DNA from: Rahnella sikkimica
GTDB lineage: Bacteria; Pseudomonadota; Gammaproteobacteria; Enterobacterales; Enterobacteriaceae
NCBI RefSeq assembly: GCF_002951615.1
Contig: NZ_CP019062.1
Span: 248,001-312,000, forward strand
Direction of reading: 5' to 3'
DNA length: 64,000 nucleotides
Positions 25,789 through 36,401 of this stretch are shown piece after piece. Every line of letters begins with the position of its first letter. Position 1 is the first letter of the stretch. The notes beneath the pieces are model-generated. The model had not been told where the DNA came from and made no database searches. It saw only the letters and a program-made list of their open reading frames with translations. A program made the translations under genes and the position numbers.

Positions 25789-26121
25789 ATGTCTGACGTA
25801 ACCATGTCCTCTAAATCCACCCAACCTCTGCATTCCATCAACAAATGTGGCGCGGAAGAAACCGCTGCCTGCTGCTGTGTTGATGTGGGTACCATTATGG
25901 ATAACACCGACTGCACCGCGTCTTACCTGCACGTTTTCGAAACCGAAGCGCAGGCCAAAGAAATGCTGCAAACGCTGACTGCACGCGCACGCGGCGTTGA
26001 ATCAGAGCCTTGCGAAATTAACAGCAAGATTGAAAAAGTTGACGGTGGCGTTGAGTTGAAAGTGGATTTCACTTTCTCCTGCCAGGCAGAGACCATGATC
26101 TTCCAGTTAGCTTTACGATAA
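25789..26121 (+). CDS. yfcZ: YfcZ/YiiS family protein (DUF406)
   Basis: 110-residue small cytoplasmic protein of the YfcZ/YiiS family, function unknown. It is recognised by TAACCCVDVGTIMDNTDCTASY (residues 26-47) and the C-terminus DFTFSCQAETMIFQLALR. The Cys-rich CCCVDVG segment may bind a metal, but this is a guess. The start at 25789 has GGGGAGA upstream and gives about 16 extra N-terminal residues compared with E. coli; an internal ATG at 25804 is an alternative. The synteny fadL-yfcZ-fadI is conserved. Confidence 0.9.
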   Translation: MSDVTMSSKSTQPLHSINKCGAEETAACCCVDVGTIMDNTDCTASYLHVFETEAQAKEMLQTLTARARGVESEPCEINSKIEKVDGGVELKVDFTFSCQAETMIFQLALR

Positions 26122-26139
26122 TTATTCCGGTTCTCCGAA

Positions 26140-26168
26140 ATACCGCTGATCTTCAGCGGTATTTTTTT
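26140..26168 (+). terminator. terminator after yfcZ
   Basis: ATACCGCTGA (26140-26149) pairs with TCAGCGGTAT (26153-26162) and is followed by a run of T. Confidence 0.9.
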
Positions 26169-26284
26169 GCCTGCTATTTACGCCTGCCTCTTTCTTCTCA
26201 CTCTCGTTTCAGAAAAATTTGCAGTTGCTCGCACTTCAAACCCTTTCACTTTGCCAAATGTAAATACATAGTTAACACTGAGTT

Positions 26285-26301
26285 ATCAGGTCTGACCTCT
26301 T
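26285..26301. promoter_or_regulatory. FadR-like operator upstream of fadI
   Basis: ATCAGGTCTGACCTCTT contains a symmetric AGGTCTGACCT and fits the FadR consensus. It lies 27-43 bp upstream of the fadI start. fadIJ is FadR-repressed in E. coli. Confidence 0.65.
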
Positions 26302-26327
26302 AAGACCCTCTTTACTCAGGAGCTTGT

Positions 26328-27641
26328 ATGAACAAAGTCATTCCACTGGTTACGCGTGAAGGCGATCGCATTGCGATTGTCGACGGTTTGCGCACGCCGT
26401 TTGCCAAGCAGGCCACCGCCTATCACGGGATCCCCGCCGTGGACTTGGGCAAAATGGTGGTCAGCGAGTTGCTGGCGAAAAGTGGAATCGATCCGAAAGA
26501 CATTGATCAACTGGTGTTCGGGCAGGTCGTCCAGATGCCGGAAGCGCCGAACATTGCACGCGAAATCGTGCTCGGTACCGGAATGAACGTTTCGACCGAC
26601 GCCTACAGCGTTTCCCGCGCCTGTGCGACCAGTTTTCAGGCGGTGGCGAATGTCGCCGAAAGCATTCTCAGCGGCACGGTGCGTGTCGGGATTGCGGGCG
26701 GAGCCGATTCCTCGTCGGTGCTGCCGATTGGCGTGAGTAAGCGCCTCGCCAGAGCACTGGTTGACGTGAACAAAGCGCGCACGCTGTCGCAGCGTCTTTC
26801 GATTTTCAGCAAACTGAAATTACGCGATCTGTTGCCGGTTCCGCCTGCGGTCGCGGAGTATTCCACCGGCCTGCGCATGGGCGATACCGCCGAACAGATG
26901 GCAAAAAGTCACGGGATTTCCCGCGAACAGCAGGATGAGCTGGCGCACCGTTCACATACGCTGGCCGCGCTGGCGTGGGAGCAGGGCTATCTGAACTCAC
27001 AGGTGATGGCAGCGCAGGTTCCGCCTTATCGCGAAGTGCTGCAAAAAGACAACAACATCCGCCTCAATTCGGAAATCGGGCAGTACGCGAAACTGCGTCC
27101 GGCGTTTGACCGTAAACACGGCACCGTCACTGCCGCAACCAGTACGCCGCTCACCGACGGCGCGGCTGCTGTTCTGATGATGAGCGAATCCCGCGCCCGT
27201 GAATTAGGGCTTGAGCCGCTGGGCTATCTGAAAAGCTTTGCGTTTTCGGCTATCGACGTCTGGGAAGACATGCTTCTCGGCCCGGCATACGCCACGCCGC
27301 TGGCGTTAGATCGCGCCGGGCTGACGCTGGCGGATCTGGATCTGATTGATATGCACGAAGCCTTTGCCGCACAGACGCTGGCGAATATCAAAATGCTGGC
27401 CAGCGACGAATTCGCCCGCGAAAAACTGGGGCGCAGTCAGGCAGTTGGCGAAATAGATTGGGATAAATTCAATGTTTTAGGCGGTTCGCTGGCATACGGG
27501 CATCCGTTTGCCGCAACCGGAGCGCGCATGATCACGCAGACGCTGCATGAATTACGCCGTCGCGGCGGAAAATACGGGCTGACAACGGCCTGCGCCGCCG
27601 GTGGTCTGGGCGCGGCAATGATTGTGGAGGCAGCGCAATGA
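26328..27641 (+). CDS. fadI: 3-ketoacyl-CoA thiolase FadI
   Basis: 437-residue thiolase, the beta subunit of the anaerobic-type beta-oxidation complex. It cleaves 3-ketoacyl-CoA to acetyl-CoA and a shortened acyl-CoA. The acylated Cys99 is in [10 protein letters not shown]. The C-terminal catalytic motifs are present: [18 protein letters not shown] (His) and [19 protein letters not shown] (Cys). It overlaps fadJ by 4 bp, so the two subunits are coupled. The length fits FadI (436 in E. coli), not FadA (about 387). Confidence 0.95.
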   Translation: MNKVIPLVTREGDRIAIVDGLRTPFAKQATAYHGIPAVDLGKMVVSELLAKSGIDPKDIDQLVFGQVVQMPEAPNIAREIVLGTGMNVSTDAYSVSRACATSFQAVANVAESILSGTVRVGIAGGADSSSVLPIGVSKRLARALVDVNKARTLSQRLSIFSKLKLRDLLPVPPAVAEYSTGLRMGDTAEQMAKSHGISREQQDELAHRSHTLAALAWEQGYLNSQVMAAQVPPYREVLQKDNNIRLNSEIGQYAKLRPAFDRKHGTVTAATSTPLTDGAAAVLMMSESRARELGLEPLGYLKSFAFSAIDVWEDMLLGPAYATPLALDRAGLTLADLDLIDMHEAFAAQTLANIKMLASDEFAREKLGRSQAVGEIDWDKFNVLGGSLAYGHPFAATGARMITQTLHELRRRGGKYGLTTACAAGGLGAAMIVEAAQ

Positions 27642-29806
27642 GAGACAACATGGAAAACCCAAACATTCCGGAAATCACGCCAGCAGAGCCGGTTTCCGCT
27701 TTCTCGCTGATGTTTACGGCAGAACATGTCGGCATCATCACCGTTGATGTTCCCGGCGAAAAAGTGAATACCCTGAAGGCTGAATTTGCTCAGCAAATCT
27801 GCGCTATTTTGCAAAAAGCGCAGCAGTATCCGAATCTGAAAGGTCTGGTGCTCGTTTCCGGCAAAACTGACTCGTTTATTGCCGGTGCCGACATCACGAT
27901 GATTTCCGGCTGCAAAACAGCGGTTGAAGCCAGCCAGTTAGCGCAAAAAGGCCAGACGGTCATGTCGCAGATAGCGTCGTTTTCCGTGCCGGTCGTGGCG
28001 GCTATTCACGGTGCCTGTCTTGGCGGCGGGCTCGAACTGGCGCTGGCGTGCCATGCGCGGGTCTGCTCGCTGGATGATAAAACGCAGCTCGGCCTGCCGG
28101 AAGTTCAGTTGGGGCTTTTACCCGGTTCGGGCGGCACGCAGCGTTTACCGCGATTAATCGGTGCGCCGAAAGCACTGGATATGATGCTTACCGGGCGCAG
28201 TATTCGTGCGAAACAGGCGCTGAGAATGGGGCTGGTGGACGACGCCGTGCCTTATTCTATTTTGCTGAAAACCGCGCTGGAACGTGTCGCCAAAGGCCGT
28301 AGATCCCGGCCACCTTTACCGTGGCAGGCGCGGCTGGCGGGCGGTCCGCTGGGGAAAAGCCTGTTGTTCTATTTTGTACGCAAACAGACCCGCGCAAAAA
28401 CGCACGGTAATTATCCGGCCACGGAAAAAATTATTGATGTGGTGAAAACCGGCCTCGATCAGGGCAGCGGAAACGGCTATCAGGCCGAAGCCAGGGCTTT
28501 TGGCGAACTGGTGATGACGCCGCAATCCGCCGCACTTCGCGGTTTATTCTTTGCCTCGACGGCGCTGAAAAAAGAAAAAGGCGCTGACGCTGAGCCGCTG
28601 CCGGTTAGTCGCGTCGGGATCCTCGGTGGCGGGCTGATGGGCGGCGGCATTGCGAATGTCACCGCGACCCGCGCCGGGCTGCCGGTGCGTATTAAAGACA
28701 TTAATCACGAAGGCATACGCCATGCGCTGAAATACAGCTGGGATCTGCTGGAGAAAAAAGTCCGCAGCCGCAGGCTTACCCGTAACGAGCAGCAGCGGCA
28801 GATGATGCTGATTTCCGGCACCACGGATTACAGCGGTTTCTCGCAGATTGATATCGTGGTGGAAGCGGTATTTGAAGACCTGAAACTCAAGCAATCCATG
28901 GTGGCGGAGATCGAGAAAAATGCCGCACCGCACACTATATTCGCTTCAAACACCTCTTCTTTACCGATTCATCAGATTGCGGAGAAGGCTACAAGGCCTG
29001 AGCGGGTGATCGGCCTGCATTATTTCAGCCCGGTAGACAAAATGCCGCTGGTGGAAGTTATTCCCCATGCGGGCACCAGCGCGCAGACGATTTCGACTAC
29101 CGTTTCGCTGGCGAAGAAACAGGGGAAAACGGCGATTGTGGTGGGCGATAGCGCCGGGTTCTACGTAAATCGCATTCTTGCGCCTTATATCAACGAGGCG
29201 GCGCGCTGCCTGCTGGCCGGTGAACCTGTCGATCATATCGATAATGCGCTGGTGAACTTTGGCTTCCCTGTCGGGCCCGTTCAGCTTCTCGACGAAGTGG
29301 GCATTGATGTCGGTACGAAAATCGGCCCGATTCTGGTGGAAGCGTTTGGTGAACGCTTTGCTGCACCGTCTGGCTTTGACGCCGTTTTACAAGACGACCG
29401 CAAAGGCCGTAAGAATGGCAAAGGTTTTTATCTCTACGGTCAGAAAGGGCGCGGGACGAAGAAAAAGCAGGTCGATCCGTCGGTCTATCGTTTACTGAAT
29501 GTCACGCCAAAAGCGCAGCAGTCGGGCGAAGAGATCGCACAGCGCTGCGTCATGCTGATGCTGAACGAGGCCGTCCGGTGCCTGGATGAAAATGTGATCC
29601 GCAGCGCGCGTGATGGTGATCTCGGCGCAGTATTTGGCATTGGTTTTCCGCCGTTTCGCGGCGGGCCGTTCCGTTACATCGACACGCTCGGTGCTGCCAG
29701 CGTGGTGAAAACGCTGGAACAACTGGCACAACGCTATGGCGAACATTTTACGCCGTGCGAAGGTCTGCGGCGGCGGGCAGAGCAGGGCGAGCGTTTCTGT
29801 CCCTGA
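27638..29806 (+). CDS. fadJ: fatty acid oxidation complex alpha subunit FadJ
   Basis: 722-residue bifunctional enzyme. The N-terminal enoyl-CoA hydratase/isomerase domain has [18 protein letters not shown] (Glu133) and [21 protein letters not shown] (Glu155). A linker is followed by the 3-hydroxyacyl-CoA dehydrogenase domain with the NAD-binding loop [11 protein letters not shown] (327-337) and catalytic His in [13 protein letters not shown]. The C-terminal dimerisation domain contains [11 protein letters not shown]. It works with FadI in beta-oxidation. The ATG overlaps the fadI stop; a second ATG at 27650 could also serve. Confidence 0.95.
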   Translation: MRDNMENPNIPEITPAEPVSAFSLMFTAEHVGIITVDVPGEKVNTLKAEFAQQICAILQKAQQYPNLKGLVLVSGKTDSFIAGADITMISGCKTAVEASQLAQKGQTVMSQIASFSVPVVAAIHGACLGGGLELALACHARVCSLDDKTQLGLPEVQLGLLPGSGGTQRLPRLIGAPKALDMMLTGRSIRAKQALRMGLVDDAVPYSILLKTALERVAKGRRSRPPLPWQARLAGGPLGKSLLFYFVRKQTRAKTHGNYPATEKIIDVVKTGLDQGSGNGYQAEARAFGELVMTPQSAALRGLFFASTALKKEKGADAEPLPVSRVGILGGGLMGGGIANVTATRAGLPVRIKDINHEGIRHALKYSWDLLEKKVRSRRLTRNEQQRQMMLISGTTDYSGFSQIDIVVEAVFEDLKLKQSMVAEIEKNAAPHTIFASNTSSLPIHQIAEKATRPERVIGLHYFSPVDKMPLVEVIPHAGTSAQTISTTVSLAKKQGKTAIVVGDSAGFYVNRILAPYINEAARCLLAGEPVDHIDNALVNFGFPVGPVQLLDEVGIDVGTKIGPILVEAFGERFAAPSGFDAVLQDDRKGRKNGKGFYLYGQKGRGTKKKQVDPSVYRLLNVTPKAQQSGEEIAQRCVMLMLNEAVRCLDENVIRSARDGDLGAVFGIGFPPFRGGPFRYIDTLGAASVVKTLEQLAQRYGEHFTPCEGLRRRAEQGERFCP

Positions 29807-30253
29807 AAGAGGCGCGTGAAAAGGTCGGCGGAGTGTGACCCGCGTCACTGCTTAATGCTGAGTTTCACGACAATCTGGATCAGATCCTGCTTGCAGCCTG
29901 ACGACAGCGCGCGGGATCTTTTTTATGGTGAGACTGACTTTGTTCAAGAACAATCCCAAGCGGTTGATCTACAACCCGAGTGGTTAAATATTCGCCTGAG
30001 CAGTTTACAAGCTGTCAGGGTTGGTGTAAAAAACAGCGTTTTCTTTACGCGAACTTTCAGGCAAAATGCCCGACCGCTGTTCCTGTACAGACAGAATCTG
30101 TGGGCACGGCGTGTTAAGTGGATGTACTGCCTTACAGTTATCTTGTCATGAGAAGGGTCGTCCAAACGGCGATCATAAAGGCTGGGCAATGGGTAATACA
30201 GCACGCAAGGCGTTTCTGTATAGCGCTATTTTTGTTAACAAAAGCGGTGCAAT
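29807..30253. other. 447-bp fadJ-sixA spacer
   Basis: Beyond the fadJ terminator at its left end there is no ORF with plausible composition or ribosome-binding site. The sixA promoter must lie in the right half. No repeat was recognised. Confidence 0.5.
29882..29924 (+). terminator. terminator after fadJ
   Basis: AGATCCTGC (29882-29890) pairs with GCGGGATCT (29911-29919), with one G-T pair, and is followed by TTTTT. Confidence 0.65.
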
Positions 30254-30742
30254 ATGCAAGTTGTAATCATGCGTCACGGTGATGCGGTTCTTGAAGCTGC
30301 CAGCGATTCGGTTCGCCCGTTAAGCGAATGTGGATGTGACGAATCAGTACATATGGCGGCGTGGCTGAATGGCCGGGGTATCAACATTGACCGCGTTCTG
30401 GTCAGTCCGTACCTGCGTGCGCAACAGACACTCGAAAAAGTTCGCCAGTGTCTGGCTCTGCCTGAAAATGTTGAAATTGATATTCTGAAAGAACTGACGC
30501 CGGGCGGTGATCCTGCTCTGGTCGCCAGTGAGCTGCAACATCTGGCGCAGACGGGCGTGAATGCGGTACTGGTGGTTTCCCACCTGCCGCTGGTTGGTTA
30601 CCTGGTCGCAGAACTGTGTCCGGGAGTCTGCCCGCCGATGTTCGCCACCTCTGCAATGGCAAGCGTGGAGCTGAATGCGCAAACAGGGCAGGGCAGCTTT
30701 GACTGGCAGTTTAGTCCGTGCCAGGTGATGGCAAAGGTTTAA
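30254..30742 (+). CDS. sixA: phosphohistidine phosphatase SixA
   Basis: 162-residue cytoplasmic phosphatase of the histidine-phosphatase (RHG) superfamily. The nucleophile His8 is in MQVVIMRHGDA, and a second catalytic His is in VVSHLPLVGYLVAEL near 108. SixA dephosphorylates the phosphohistidine of HPr-domain proteins such as NPr/ArcB. The length matches E. coli (161). It lies downstream of fadJ as in E. coli and appears monocistronic with its own terminator. Confidence 0.94.
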   Translation: MQVVIMRHGDAVLEAASDSVRPLSECGCDESVHMAAWLNGRGINIDRVLVSPYLRAQQTLEKVRQCLALPENVEIDILKELTPGGDPALVASELQHLAQTGVNAVLVVSHLPLVGYLVAELCPGVCPPMFATSAMASVELNAQTGQGSFDWQFSPCQVMAKV

Positions 30743-30770
30743 TTTTCCGGGACGGAATATTAAACAAAAG

Positions 30771-30808
30771 AAAGGCACAGCCGTGTAAACGCGCTGTGCC
30801 TTTCTGCT
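30771..30808. terminator. terminator between sixA and smrB
   Basis: AAAGGCACAGC (30771-30781) pairs exactly with GCTGTGCCTTT (30793-30803). A run of A precedes it and T-rich sequence follows, between convergent genes. Confidence 0.85.
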
Positions 30809-30829
30809 TTTTGTTATTCGCCAACGGGG

Positions 30830-31369
30830 TCAGCTGATTTTGTCATCCAGCTCAACCAGCACCAGCAACGCCGCAGTGCCGCCTAACTCTTTCGGTGCCT
30901 GATGGAAGGCTTCAACGTCAGGATGCTGGGCCAGCCACAGCGGAGTTTGCTGCTTGAGAATATGCTTGCCGTGGCCGTGCATGACGCACGCGCAGTGTAC
31001 GTGTTCGCGGCGGCAGGCGGCGATCAGCGCCCCTAATTCCTGCTTGGCTTCTTTCTGCGTTAAACCGTGCAAATCCAGAAACAGCTCGGGGGAATAATCT
31101 CCGCGACGCAATTTCTTCAATTCAAAATGGCTGACGTCAGGCCGGATGTGGCGAACCGGGCCTTCTTCCTGCAACATCGGCTGGAATTCATCAGAAAAAT
31201 AATAACTGGCGTCTACCTGCTCCTGAATCAGCTTTTTCGGCGACAGTTCTGACACTTTTTTCCGCAGCGGACGGTGAGTAATTGTGTCATTTTTCAGGCG
31301 CTTGACGCCCGGAACGGCTTCACGAAACAGGGCCGCTTCCTCCGGGCTCAGCCGGTGTTTTTTCTTCAT
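30830..31369 (-). CDS. smrB: endonuclease SmrB, ribosome rescue factor
   Basis: 179-residue Smr-domain endonuclease. SmrB cuts mRNA between collided ribosomes as the first step of ribosome rescue. The N-terminal region with [20 protein letters not shown] contacts the ribosome in the family. The C-terminal Smr domain has the DLH motif ([20 protein letters not shown] near 100) and [16 protein letters not shown] with the GHGxH-type active site near 130. The ATG at 31369 matches the E. coli start (MKKK); a TTG/ATG further upstream would add 16 residues and is less likely. Confidence 0.94.
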   Translation of the reverse strand: MKKKHRLSPEEAALFREAVPGVKRLKNDTITHRPLRKKVSELSPKKLIQEQVDASYYFSDEFQPMLQEEGPVRHIRPDVSHFELKKLRRGDYSPELFLDLHGLTQKEAKQELGALIAACRREHVHCACVMHGHGKHILKQQTPLWLAQHPDVEAFHQAPKELGGTAALLVLVELDDKIS

Positions 31370-31570
31370 CTTTTTATCGTCATTTTCGCTCAATGCCGAC
31401 AGTGTACCTTCCGTCACCCTGCGGTTTAAAGAAAACTCAGGGTTAAATTCTTCGAGGCATCGCGCAAGTGCGTTGACTAGCTGCTGATTTGTGCCGGGCT
31501 TCGTGGCAAACTATGCGGAAATTACGGGTTAAACGTCTGTTAAAAACCCTGTACTGCCTGGAGAAATAAA

Positions 31571-32503
31571 TTGGACAAAATTTTCGTCGACGAAGCGGTC
31601 AGTGAACTGCATACCATTCAGGATATGCTGCGCTGGACCGTCAGCCGCCTGAACGCGGCCGGTGTTTATTACGGTCATGGCACCGATAATCCGTGGGACG
31701 AAGCCGTGCAACTGGTTTTGCCAAGTGTGTTTTTGCCGCTCGACATTCCTGAAGATATGCACACGGCGCGTCTGACCTCCAGCGAGCGTCACCGTATCGT
31801 TGAGCGCGTGATTCGCCGCGTCAATGAACGCGTTCCGGTCGCCTATCTGACCAACAAAGCCTGGTTCTGCGACATGGAGTTTTATGTCGATGAGCGCGTT
31901 CTGGTGCCGCGTTCGCCGATTGGTGAACTGATTAGCCACCGCTTCTCCGGCATCCTGCACGACAAACCCGAGCACATCCTCGACATGTGTACCGGCAGTG
32001 GCTGCATTGCGATTGCCTGTGCTTACGCGTTCCCGGAAACGGAAGTGGACGCCGTGGATATCTCTGCGGACGCGCTGGCCGTGGCCGAGCGCAATATCGA
32101 TACGCACGGCATTGAGAACTGGGTTACGCCAATCCGTTCAGACCTGTTCCGTGAACTGCCGCCGCTGCAATACGACCTGATCGTCACGAATCCCCCTTAC
32201 GTTGACGAAGAAGATATGTCCGATTTACCGCAGGAATACCGCCACGAGCCGGTGCTCGGTCTGGCCTCCGGCAGCGATGGCCTGAAACTGACCCGCCGCA
32301 TTCTGGCCTGCGCGCCGGATTACCTGACCGATGACGGCGTGCTGATTTGTGAAGTGGGCAACAGCATGGTACATCTGATGGATCAGTATCCTGAGATCCC
32401 GTTCACCTGGCTGGAATTCGAAAACGGCGGTGACGGTGTCTTCATGCTGACTAAACAGCAACTGCTTGATTGTGCAGAAGAGTTCCGCGCTTACCGCGAC
32501 TAA
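31571..32503 (+). CDS. prmB: 50S ribosomal protein uL3 glutamine methyltransferase PrmB
   Basis: 310-residue SAM-dependent methyltransferase that methylates a glutamine of ribosomal protein L3. The N-terminal substrate domain is followed by the SAM loop [16 protein letters not shown] (residues 137-152). The catalytic motif [13 protein letters not shown] lies near 205. It starts with TTG (31571), as in E. coli, preceded by GGAG at good spacing. The next gene is aroC, 74 bp downstream, the same order as in E. coli. Confidence 0.96.
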   Translation: MDKIFVDEAVSELHTIQDMLRWTVSRLNAAGVYYGHGTDNPWDEAVQLVLPSVFLPLDIPEDMHTARLTSSERHRIVERVIRRVNERVPVAYLTNKAWFCDMEFYVDERVLVPRSPIGELISHRFSGILHDKPEHILDMCTGSGCIAIACAYAFPETEVDAVDISADALAVAERNIDTHGIENWVTPIRSDLFRELPPLQYDLIVTNPPYVDEEDMSDLPQEYRHEPVLGLASGSDGLKLTRRILACAPDYLTDDGVLICEVGNSMVHLMDQYPEIPFTWLEFENGGDGVFMLTKQQLLDCAEEFRAYRD

Positions 32504-32577
32504 ACATCCTGTTGACCGGCTGTTGTTCAGCCGGTCATTTTGCAAAATAACAACTTATTAATGGTTAAGGAGCCGTG

Positions 32578-33663
32578 ATGGCAGGGAACAGTATTGGGCA
32601 GTTTTTCCGCGTCACCACCTTCGGCGAATCTCACGGTGTGGCACTCGGCTGCATCATTGACGGCGTACCGCCGGGCATCTCGCTGACAGAAGCAGACCTG
32701 CAACACGACCTCGACCGTCGTCGTCCGGGCACCTCGCGTTACACCACGCAGCGCCGTGAAGCGGATGAAGTCAAAATCCTGTCCGGCGTATTTGAAGGCG
32801 TAACGACGGGCACCAGCATCGGCCTGATTATCCAGAATACCGACCAGCGCTCGCAGGATTACAGCGCGATCAAAGACGTATTCCGTCCGGGTCATGCCGA
32901 TTACACCTACGAACAAAAATACGGCGTGCGCGACTATCGCGGCGGTGGCCGGTCTTCAGCCCGTGAAACCGCCATGCGCGTAGCCGCAGGCGCGGTGGCG
33001 AAGAAATACCTGTTCGAAAAATTCGGTGTGAAAGTGCGCGGCTTTATGTCCCAGATGGGCGACATTCACTGCGAGCTGAAAGACTGGGATCTGGTCGAAA
33101 CCAACCCGTTCTTCTGCCCGGATGAAAGCAAACTCGACGCGCTGGACGAGCTGATGCGCAGCCTGAAAAAAGAAGGCGACTCGATTGGTGCCAAAATTAC
33201 CGTTATCGCTGAGCATCTGCCGGTTGGCCTTGGTGAGCCGGTATTCGACCGTCTTGATGCCGATCTGGCGCACGCGCTGATGAGCATTAACGCCGTGAAA
33301 GGCGTGGAAATTGGTGACGGTTTTGCCGTGGTCAGCAAACGTGGCAGCGAAAACCGTGACGAAATTACGCCAAACGGTTTTCAAAGCAACCACGCGGGCG
33401 GCATTCTTGGCGGGATCAGCAGCGGTCAGCCGGTCGTTGCCCATCTGGCGCTGAAACCCACGTCCAGCATCACCGTTCCGGGGCGCACCATTAACCGGGA
33501 AGGCGAACAGGTCGAGATGATCACCAAAGGCCGTCACGATCCGTGTGTCGGGATCCGCGCCGTGCCGATCGCTGAAGCGATGATGGCGATTGTGCTGATG
33601 GATCACCTGCTGCGTCAGCGTGCCCAGAACGGCGACGTCCACTCCACCGTGCCACGCTGGTAA
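32578..33663 (+). CDS. aroC: chorismate synthase
   Basis: 361-residue FMN-dependent enzyme, the same length as the E. coli protein. It converts 5-enolpyruvylshikimate-3-phosphate to chorismate, the end of the shikimate pathway. Seen: [18 protein letters not shown] at the N-terminus, [31 protein letters not shown] near 103-133, and the C-terminal signature [16 protein letters not shown]. The ATG at 32578 is preferred over an in-frame GTG three bases upstream. Confidence 0.97.
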   Translation: MAGNSIGQFFRVTTFGESHGVALGCIIDGVPPGISLTEADLQHDLDRRRPGTSRYTTQRREADEVKILSGVFEGVTTGTSIGLIIQNTDQRSQDYSAIKDVFRPGHADYTYEQKYGVRDYRGGGRSSARETAMRVAAGAVAKKYLFEKFGVKVRGFMSQMGDIHCELKDWDLVETNPFFCPDESKLDALDELMRSLKKEGDSIGAKITVIAEHLPVGLGEPVFDRLDADLAHALMSINAVKGVEIGDGFAVVSKRGSENRDEITPNGFQSNHAGGILGGISSGQPVVAHLALKPTSSITVPGRTINREGEQVEMITKGRHDPCVGIRAVPIAEAMMAIVLMDHLLRQRAQNGDVHSTVPRW

Positions 33664-33670
33664 GCCTTCG

Positions 33671-34522
33671 ATGAAATTCTTACGCAACGTTCCAGCGTTT
33701 AAAACCGCCTGCGCCAGTCTTCTGGCGCTCGCGCTTTGCGCACCGGCTATGGCGGCAACGCCGTGGCAGAAGATTACTCAACCGATTTCCGGCGCGCCGC
33801 AGGCGGTGGGAAGCTACGCCAACGGATGTCAGATTGGCGCACAGCCTTTGCCGCTGAATTCACCGGATTATCAGGTGATGCGTACCGATCAGCGCCGTTA
33901 TTTCGGCCAGCCGGATTTACTGGCGTTCATCACGCGACTCGGCACTCAGGCGCAGCAAAAAGGGCTGGGAACCATGCTGGTCGGCGATATGGCGATGCCA
34001 GCGGGCGGGCGTTTCAGCAGCGGCCATGCCAGCCATCAGTCCGGGCTGGATGTGGATATCTGGCTGCAACTGCCTCGTCAGCGCTGGAGCGAGCAGATGT
34101 TGCTCAAACCGCAGCCTATCGATCTGGTCAGTGCCAACGGTAAATCTGTAGTGCCGAGCCAGTGGCAGCCGCGTATCGAAACGCTGATCAAAATGGCGGC
34201 GCAGGATAAAGACGTGGTGCGCATTTTTGTGAATGCGGCAATCAAACAACAGCTTTGTCAGGATGCGGGCGCTGATCGCGAATGGCTGCACAAAGTGCGT
34301 CCGTGGTTTGGCCATCGTGCGCACATGCACGTGCGTCTGCGTTGCCCGGTGGGCAGTACTGAATGCGAGAACCAGGCTGCGCCACCAGCGGGTGACGGAT
34401 GTGGTGCCGAGCTGCAAAGCTGGTTCCTGCCACCGAAACCTCCAACAGGTAACCCGGTGAAATCTGAGCCACCTCCGCTGCCGCCAACTTGTCAGGCGCT
34501 GCTGGACAAACACGTTCTCTAA
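33671..34522 (+). CDS. mepA: penicillin-insensitive murein endopeptidase MepA
   Basis: 283-residue periplasmic LAS-type metallopeptidase that cleaves D-Ala-mDAP crosslinks in peptidoglycan. The signal peptide is residues 1-29 (cleavage near PAMAA). Zinc site residues are in [20 protein letters not shown] (H...HxxxxxxD) and [13 protein letters not shown]. Several Cys residues ([33 protein letters not shown]) fit the disulfide-bonded family. The Pro-rich C-terminus ([19 protein letters not shown]) is also typical. The start at 33671 is 7 bp after aroC; longer frames inside aroC are rejected. Confidence 0.95.
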   Translation: MKFLRNVPAFKTACASLLALALCAPAMAATPWQKITQPISGAPQAVGSYANGCQIGAQPLPLNSPDYQVMRTDQRRYFGQPDLLAFITRLGTQAQQKGLGTMLVGDMAMPAGGRFSSGHASHQSGLDVDIWLQLPRQRWSEQMLLKPQPIDLVSANGKSVVPSQWQPRIETLIKMAAQDKDVVRIFVNAAIKQQLCQDAGADREWLHKVRPWFGHRAHMHVRLRCPVGSTECENQAAPPAGDGCGAELQSWFLPPKPPTGNPVKSEPPPLPPTCQALLDKHVL

Positions 34523-34569
34523 CAACGTTTCAATAATTCTTCGCCACGTAAAGCGGGACTGATAGAAAA

Positions 34570-35370
34570 ATGGACTGGTTGATTGTTGCCCCCTGGGTAG
34601 TAGGTGTTCTGTTTTTAGTAGCGTTAGTGGCGGGATTTATTGACTCAATCGCTGGCGGTGGCGGCCTTATCAGCCTGCCTGCATTGCTGGCAGCCGGGGT
34701 TTCTCCGGCTCAGGCGATTGCAACCAACAAGCTTTCGGCGGTAGGCGGTTCTTTCTCCGCCAGCCTGTATTTTGTGCGCCGGAAAGTGGTGGATCTTAAC
34801 GATCAGAAGCTCAACATTGCCTGCACGTTTGTGGGTTCAGTGCTGGGTGCGATCCTGATCCAGCGCTTACAGGCCGATATGCTGCGCCAGATCCTGCCGC
34901 TGCTGATCATCTGCATCGGGCTGTATTTCCTACTGACCCCGAAACTGGGCGAAAACGATCGTCAGAGACGCCTCTCTGCGCTGCCTTATGCGCTGGTCGG
35001 TGGCGGCTGCGTCGGCTTTTATGATGGCTTCTTCGGTCCCGGTGCCGGTTCGTTTTACGCATTAGGCTTTGTGACGTTATGCGGTTTTAACCTCGCGAAA
35101 GCCACGGCGCACGCTAAAGTCCTGAACTTCACCTCCAACTTTGGTGGCCTGTTGTTCTTCATTCTGGGCGGTAAAGTGGTCTGGGGATTAGGATTTGTGA
35201 TGATGGCAGGGCAGTTTATCGGCGCTCGTCTCGGCGCGCGAATGGTGCTCAGCAAAGGCCAGAAGATGATCCGCCCGATGGTGGTCGTGGTGTCTGTTGT
35301 CATGAGCTGTAAGCTTATCTATGACAATCATGGTGAGCAAATCCATCAATGGCTTACCCTTCATCTTTGA
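34570..35370 (+). CDS. yfcA: TSUP/TauE-SafE family membrane protein YfcA
   Basis: 266-residue inner-membrane protein with about eight TM helices. The TSUP family transports sulfite, sulfonates or other small anions. Seen: GFIDSIAGGGGLISLPALLAAG (residues 22-43) and the repeated half-motif GFYDGFFGPGAGSFYALGFV near 153. The order mepA-yfcA-epmC is as in E. coli. The exact substrate is not known. Confidence 0.93.
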   Translation: MDWLIVAPWVVGVLFLVALVAGFIDSIAGGGGLISLPALLAAGVSPAQAIATNKLSAVGGSFSASLYFVRRKVVDLNDQKLNIACTFVGSVLGAILIQRLQADMLRQILPLLIICIGLYFLLTPKLGENDRQRRLSALPYALVGGGCVGFYDGFFGPGAGSFYALGFVTLCGFNLAKATAHAKVLNFTSNFGGLLFFILGGKVVWGLGFVMMAGQFIGARLGARMVLSKGQKMIRPMVVVVSVVMSCKLIYDNHGEQIHQWLTLHL

Positions 35371-35464
35371 AGCTGCCCAATGCTTGCCTGAAGTCATGAA
35401 ATTGACAGTTATAACAGGGTTATATTGTCGCCCCTGATCTTACTTACAGAGTTTCACAGCCAAT

Positions 35465-36022
35465 ATGTCTGATTCGACTGCAACACATAACTATCAACAA
35501 TTGATGGATATTTTTGATTCCTGTTTCTTTGAGGAATTCAACGTGCGCCTGGTGAAAGGCGACGACGAACCCATCTATCTGCCCGCCGATGAGCAGGAAC
35601 CGTTTAACCGCATTGTGTTTGCACACGGCTATTACGCCAGCGGGATGCACGAGATTTCCCACTGGTGCGTTGCAGGTGCTGAACGCCATAAGTTGGTGGA
35701 TTTCGGTTACTGGTATTGCCCGGATGGCCGTGACGCGCAAACGCAAAGCGAGTTCGAAAAAGTCGAAATCAAACCTCAGTCCTATGAATGGCTGTTTTGC
35801 GCCGCTGCCGGCTTTAATTTCAACGTGAGCTGTGACAACCTGAGCGGCGATTGTGAGCCAGACCGTGTGGGCTTCCAGAACAAAGTACGTGAAGAAGTGC
35901 TCCGCATGCTGGATCAGGGCATCCCTGAAAGACCGGCGCGCTTTATTAAAGCGTTACAATCGTTTTACAATACCGCCCCTTTGACGCCTGCAGATTTCCC
36001 TGCGTTGCAGCCGATTGAATAA
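35465..36022 (+). CDS. epmC: elongation factor P hydroxylase EpmC
   Basis: 185-residue iron-dependent hydroxylase that adds a hydroxyl group to the beta-lysylated lysine of EF-P. The conserved HGYYASGMHEISHWCVAG (residues 57-74) carries the His/Glu residues typical of YfcM proteins. YWYCPDGRDAQTQSEFEKVEIKPQ follows. Length and synteny match E. coli YfcM. yfcL starts 30 bp downstream, so they may form one unit. Confidence 0.94.
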   Translation: MSDSTATHNYQQLMDIFDSCFFEEFNVRLVKGDDEPIYLPADEQEPFNRIVFAHGYYASGMHEISHWCVAGAERHKLVDFGYWYCPDGRDAQTQSEFEKVEIKPQSYEWLFCAAAGFNFNVSCDNLSGDCEPDRVGFQNKVREEVLRMLDQGIPERPARFIKALQSFYNTAPLTPADFPALQPIE

Positions 36023-36052
36023 AAAAACAGAGTCCGGATACGAGGAAGAGTG

Positions 36053-36331
36053 ATGATCGCCGAATTTGAAACGCGAATTTTAACGCTGATCGACGACATG
36101 GTCGAAAGCGCCAGCGACGATGAATTATTTGCCAGTGGCTATCTGCGAGGCCATCTGACCGTCGCGGTTGCCGAGGCAGAAGAGAATGGCGAGCATACCG
36201 CCGAAGCGCTGAAAGTCCGTGTTCAGGATGGCCTGGATAAAGCCATCAAAGCCGGTGAATTATCACCGCGCGATCAGGCTCTGGTTCAGGGGATGTGGGA
36301 GACTCTCTATCAGGCTTCTTTACCAAACTAG
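36053..36331 (+). CDS. yfcL: YfcL family protein
   Basis: 92-residue acidic cytoplasmic protein of unknown function. It is recognised by [35 protein letters not shown] (residues 18-42) and [17 protein letters not shown] near 71. The ATG at 36053 is preferred over an in-frame GTG one codon earlier, with GAGGAAGAG upstream. It probably shares a transcript with epmC. Confidence 0.93.
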   Translation: MIAEFETRILTLIDDMVESASDDELFASGYLRGHLTVAVAEAEENGEHTAEALKVRVQDGLDKAIKAGELSPRDQALVQGMWETLYQASLPN

Positions 36332-36350
36332 CTGGTATTTCAGTAAAAAA

Positions 36351-36383
36351 AAGCGCAGCACGGTGTTCCGGCTGCGCTTTTTT
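36351..36383. terminator. terminator between yfcL and mnmC
   Basis: AAGCGCAGC (36351-36359) and GCTGCGCTT (36371-36379) form the stem, with a run of A before and T after. It probably serves both convergent genes. Confidence 0.9.
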
Positions 36384-36401
36384 GTTGCCTGAAAAGGGCA
36401 A

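Noticed and set aside
29816..30151. 111-codon open frame between fadJ and sixA
   Set aside because: It overlaps the end of the fadJ terminator region, lacks a ribosome-binding site and has implausible residue composition.
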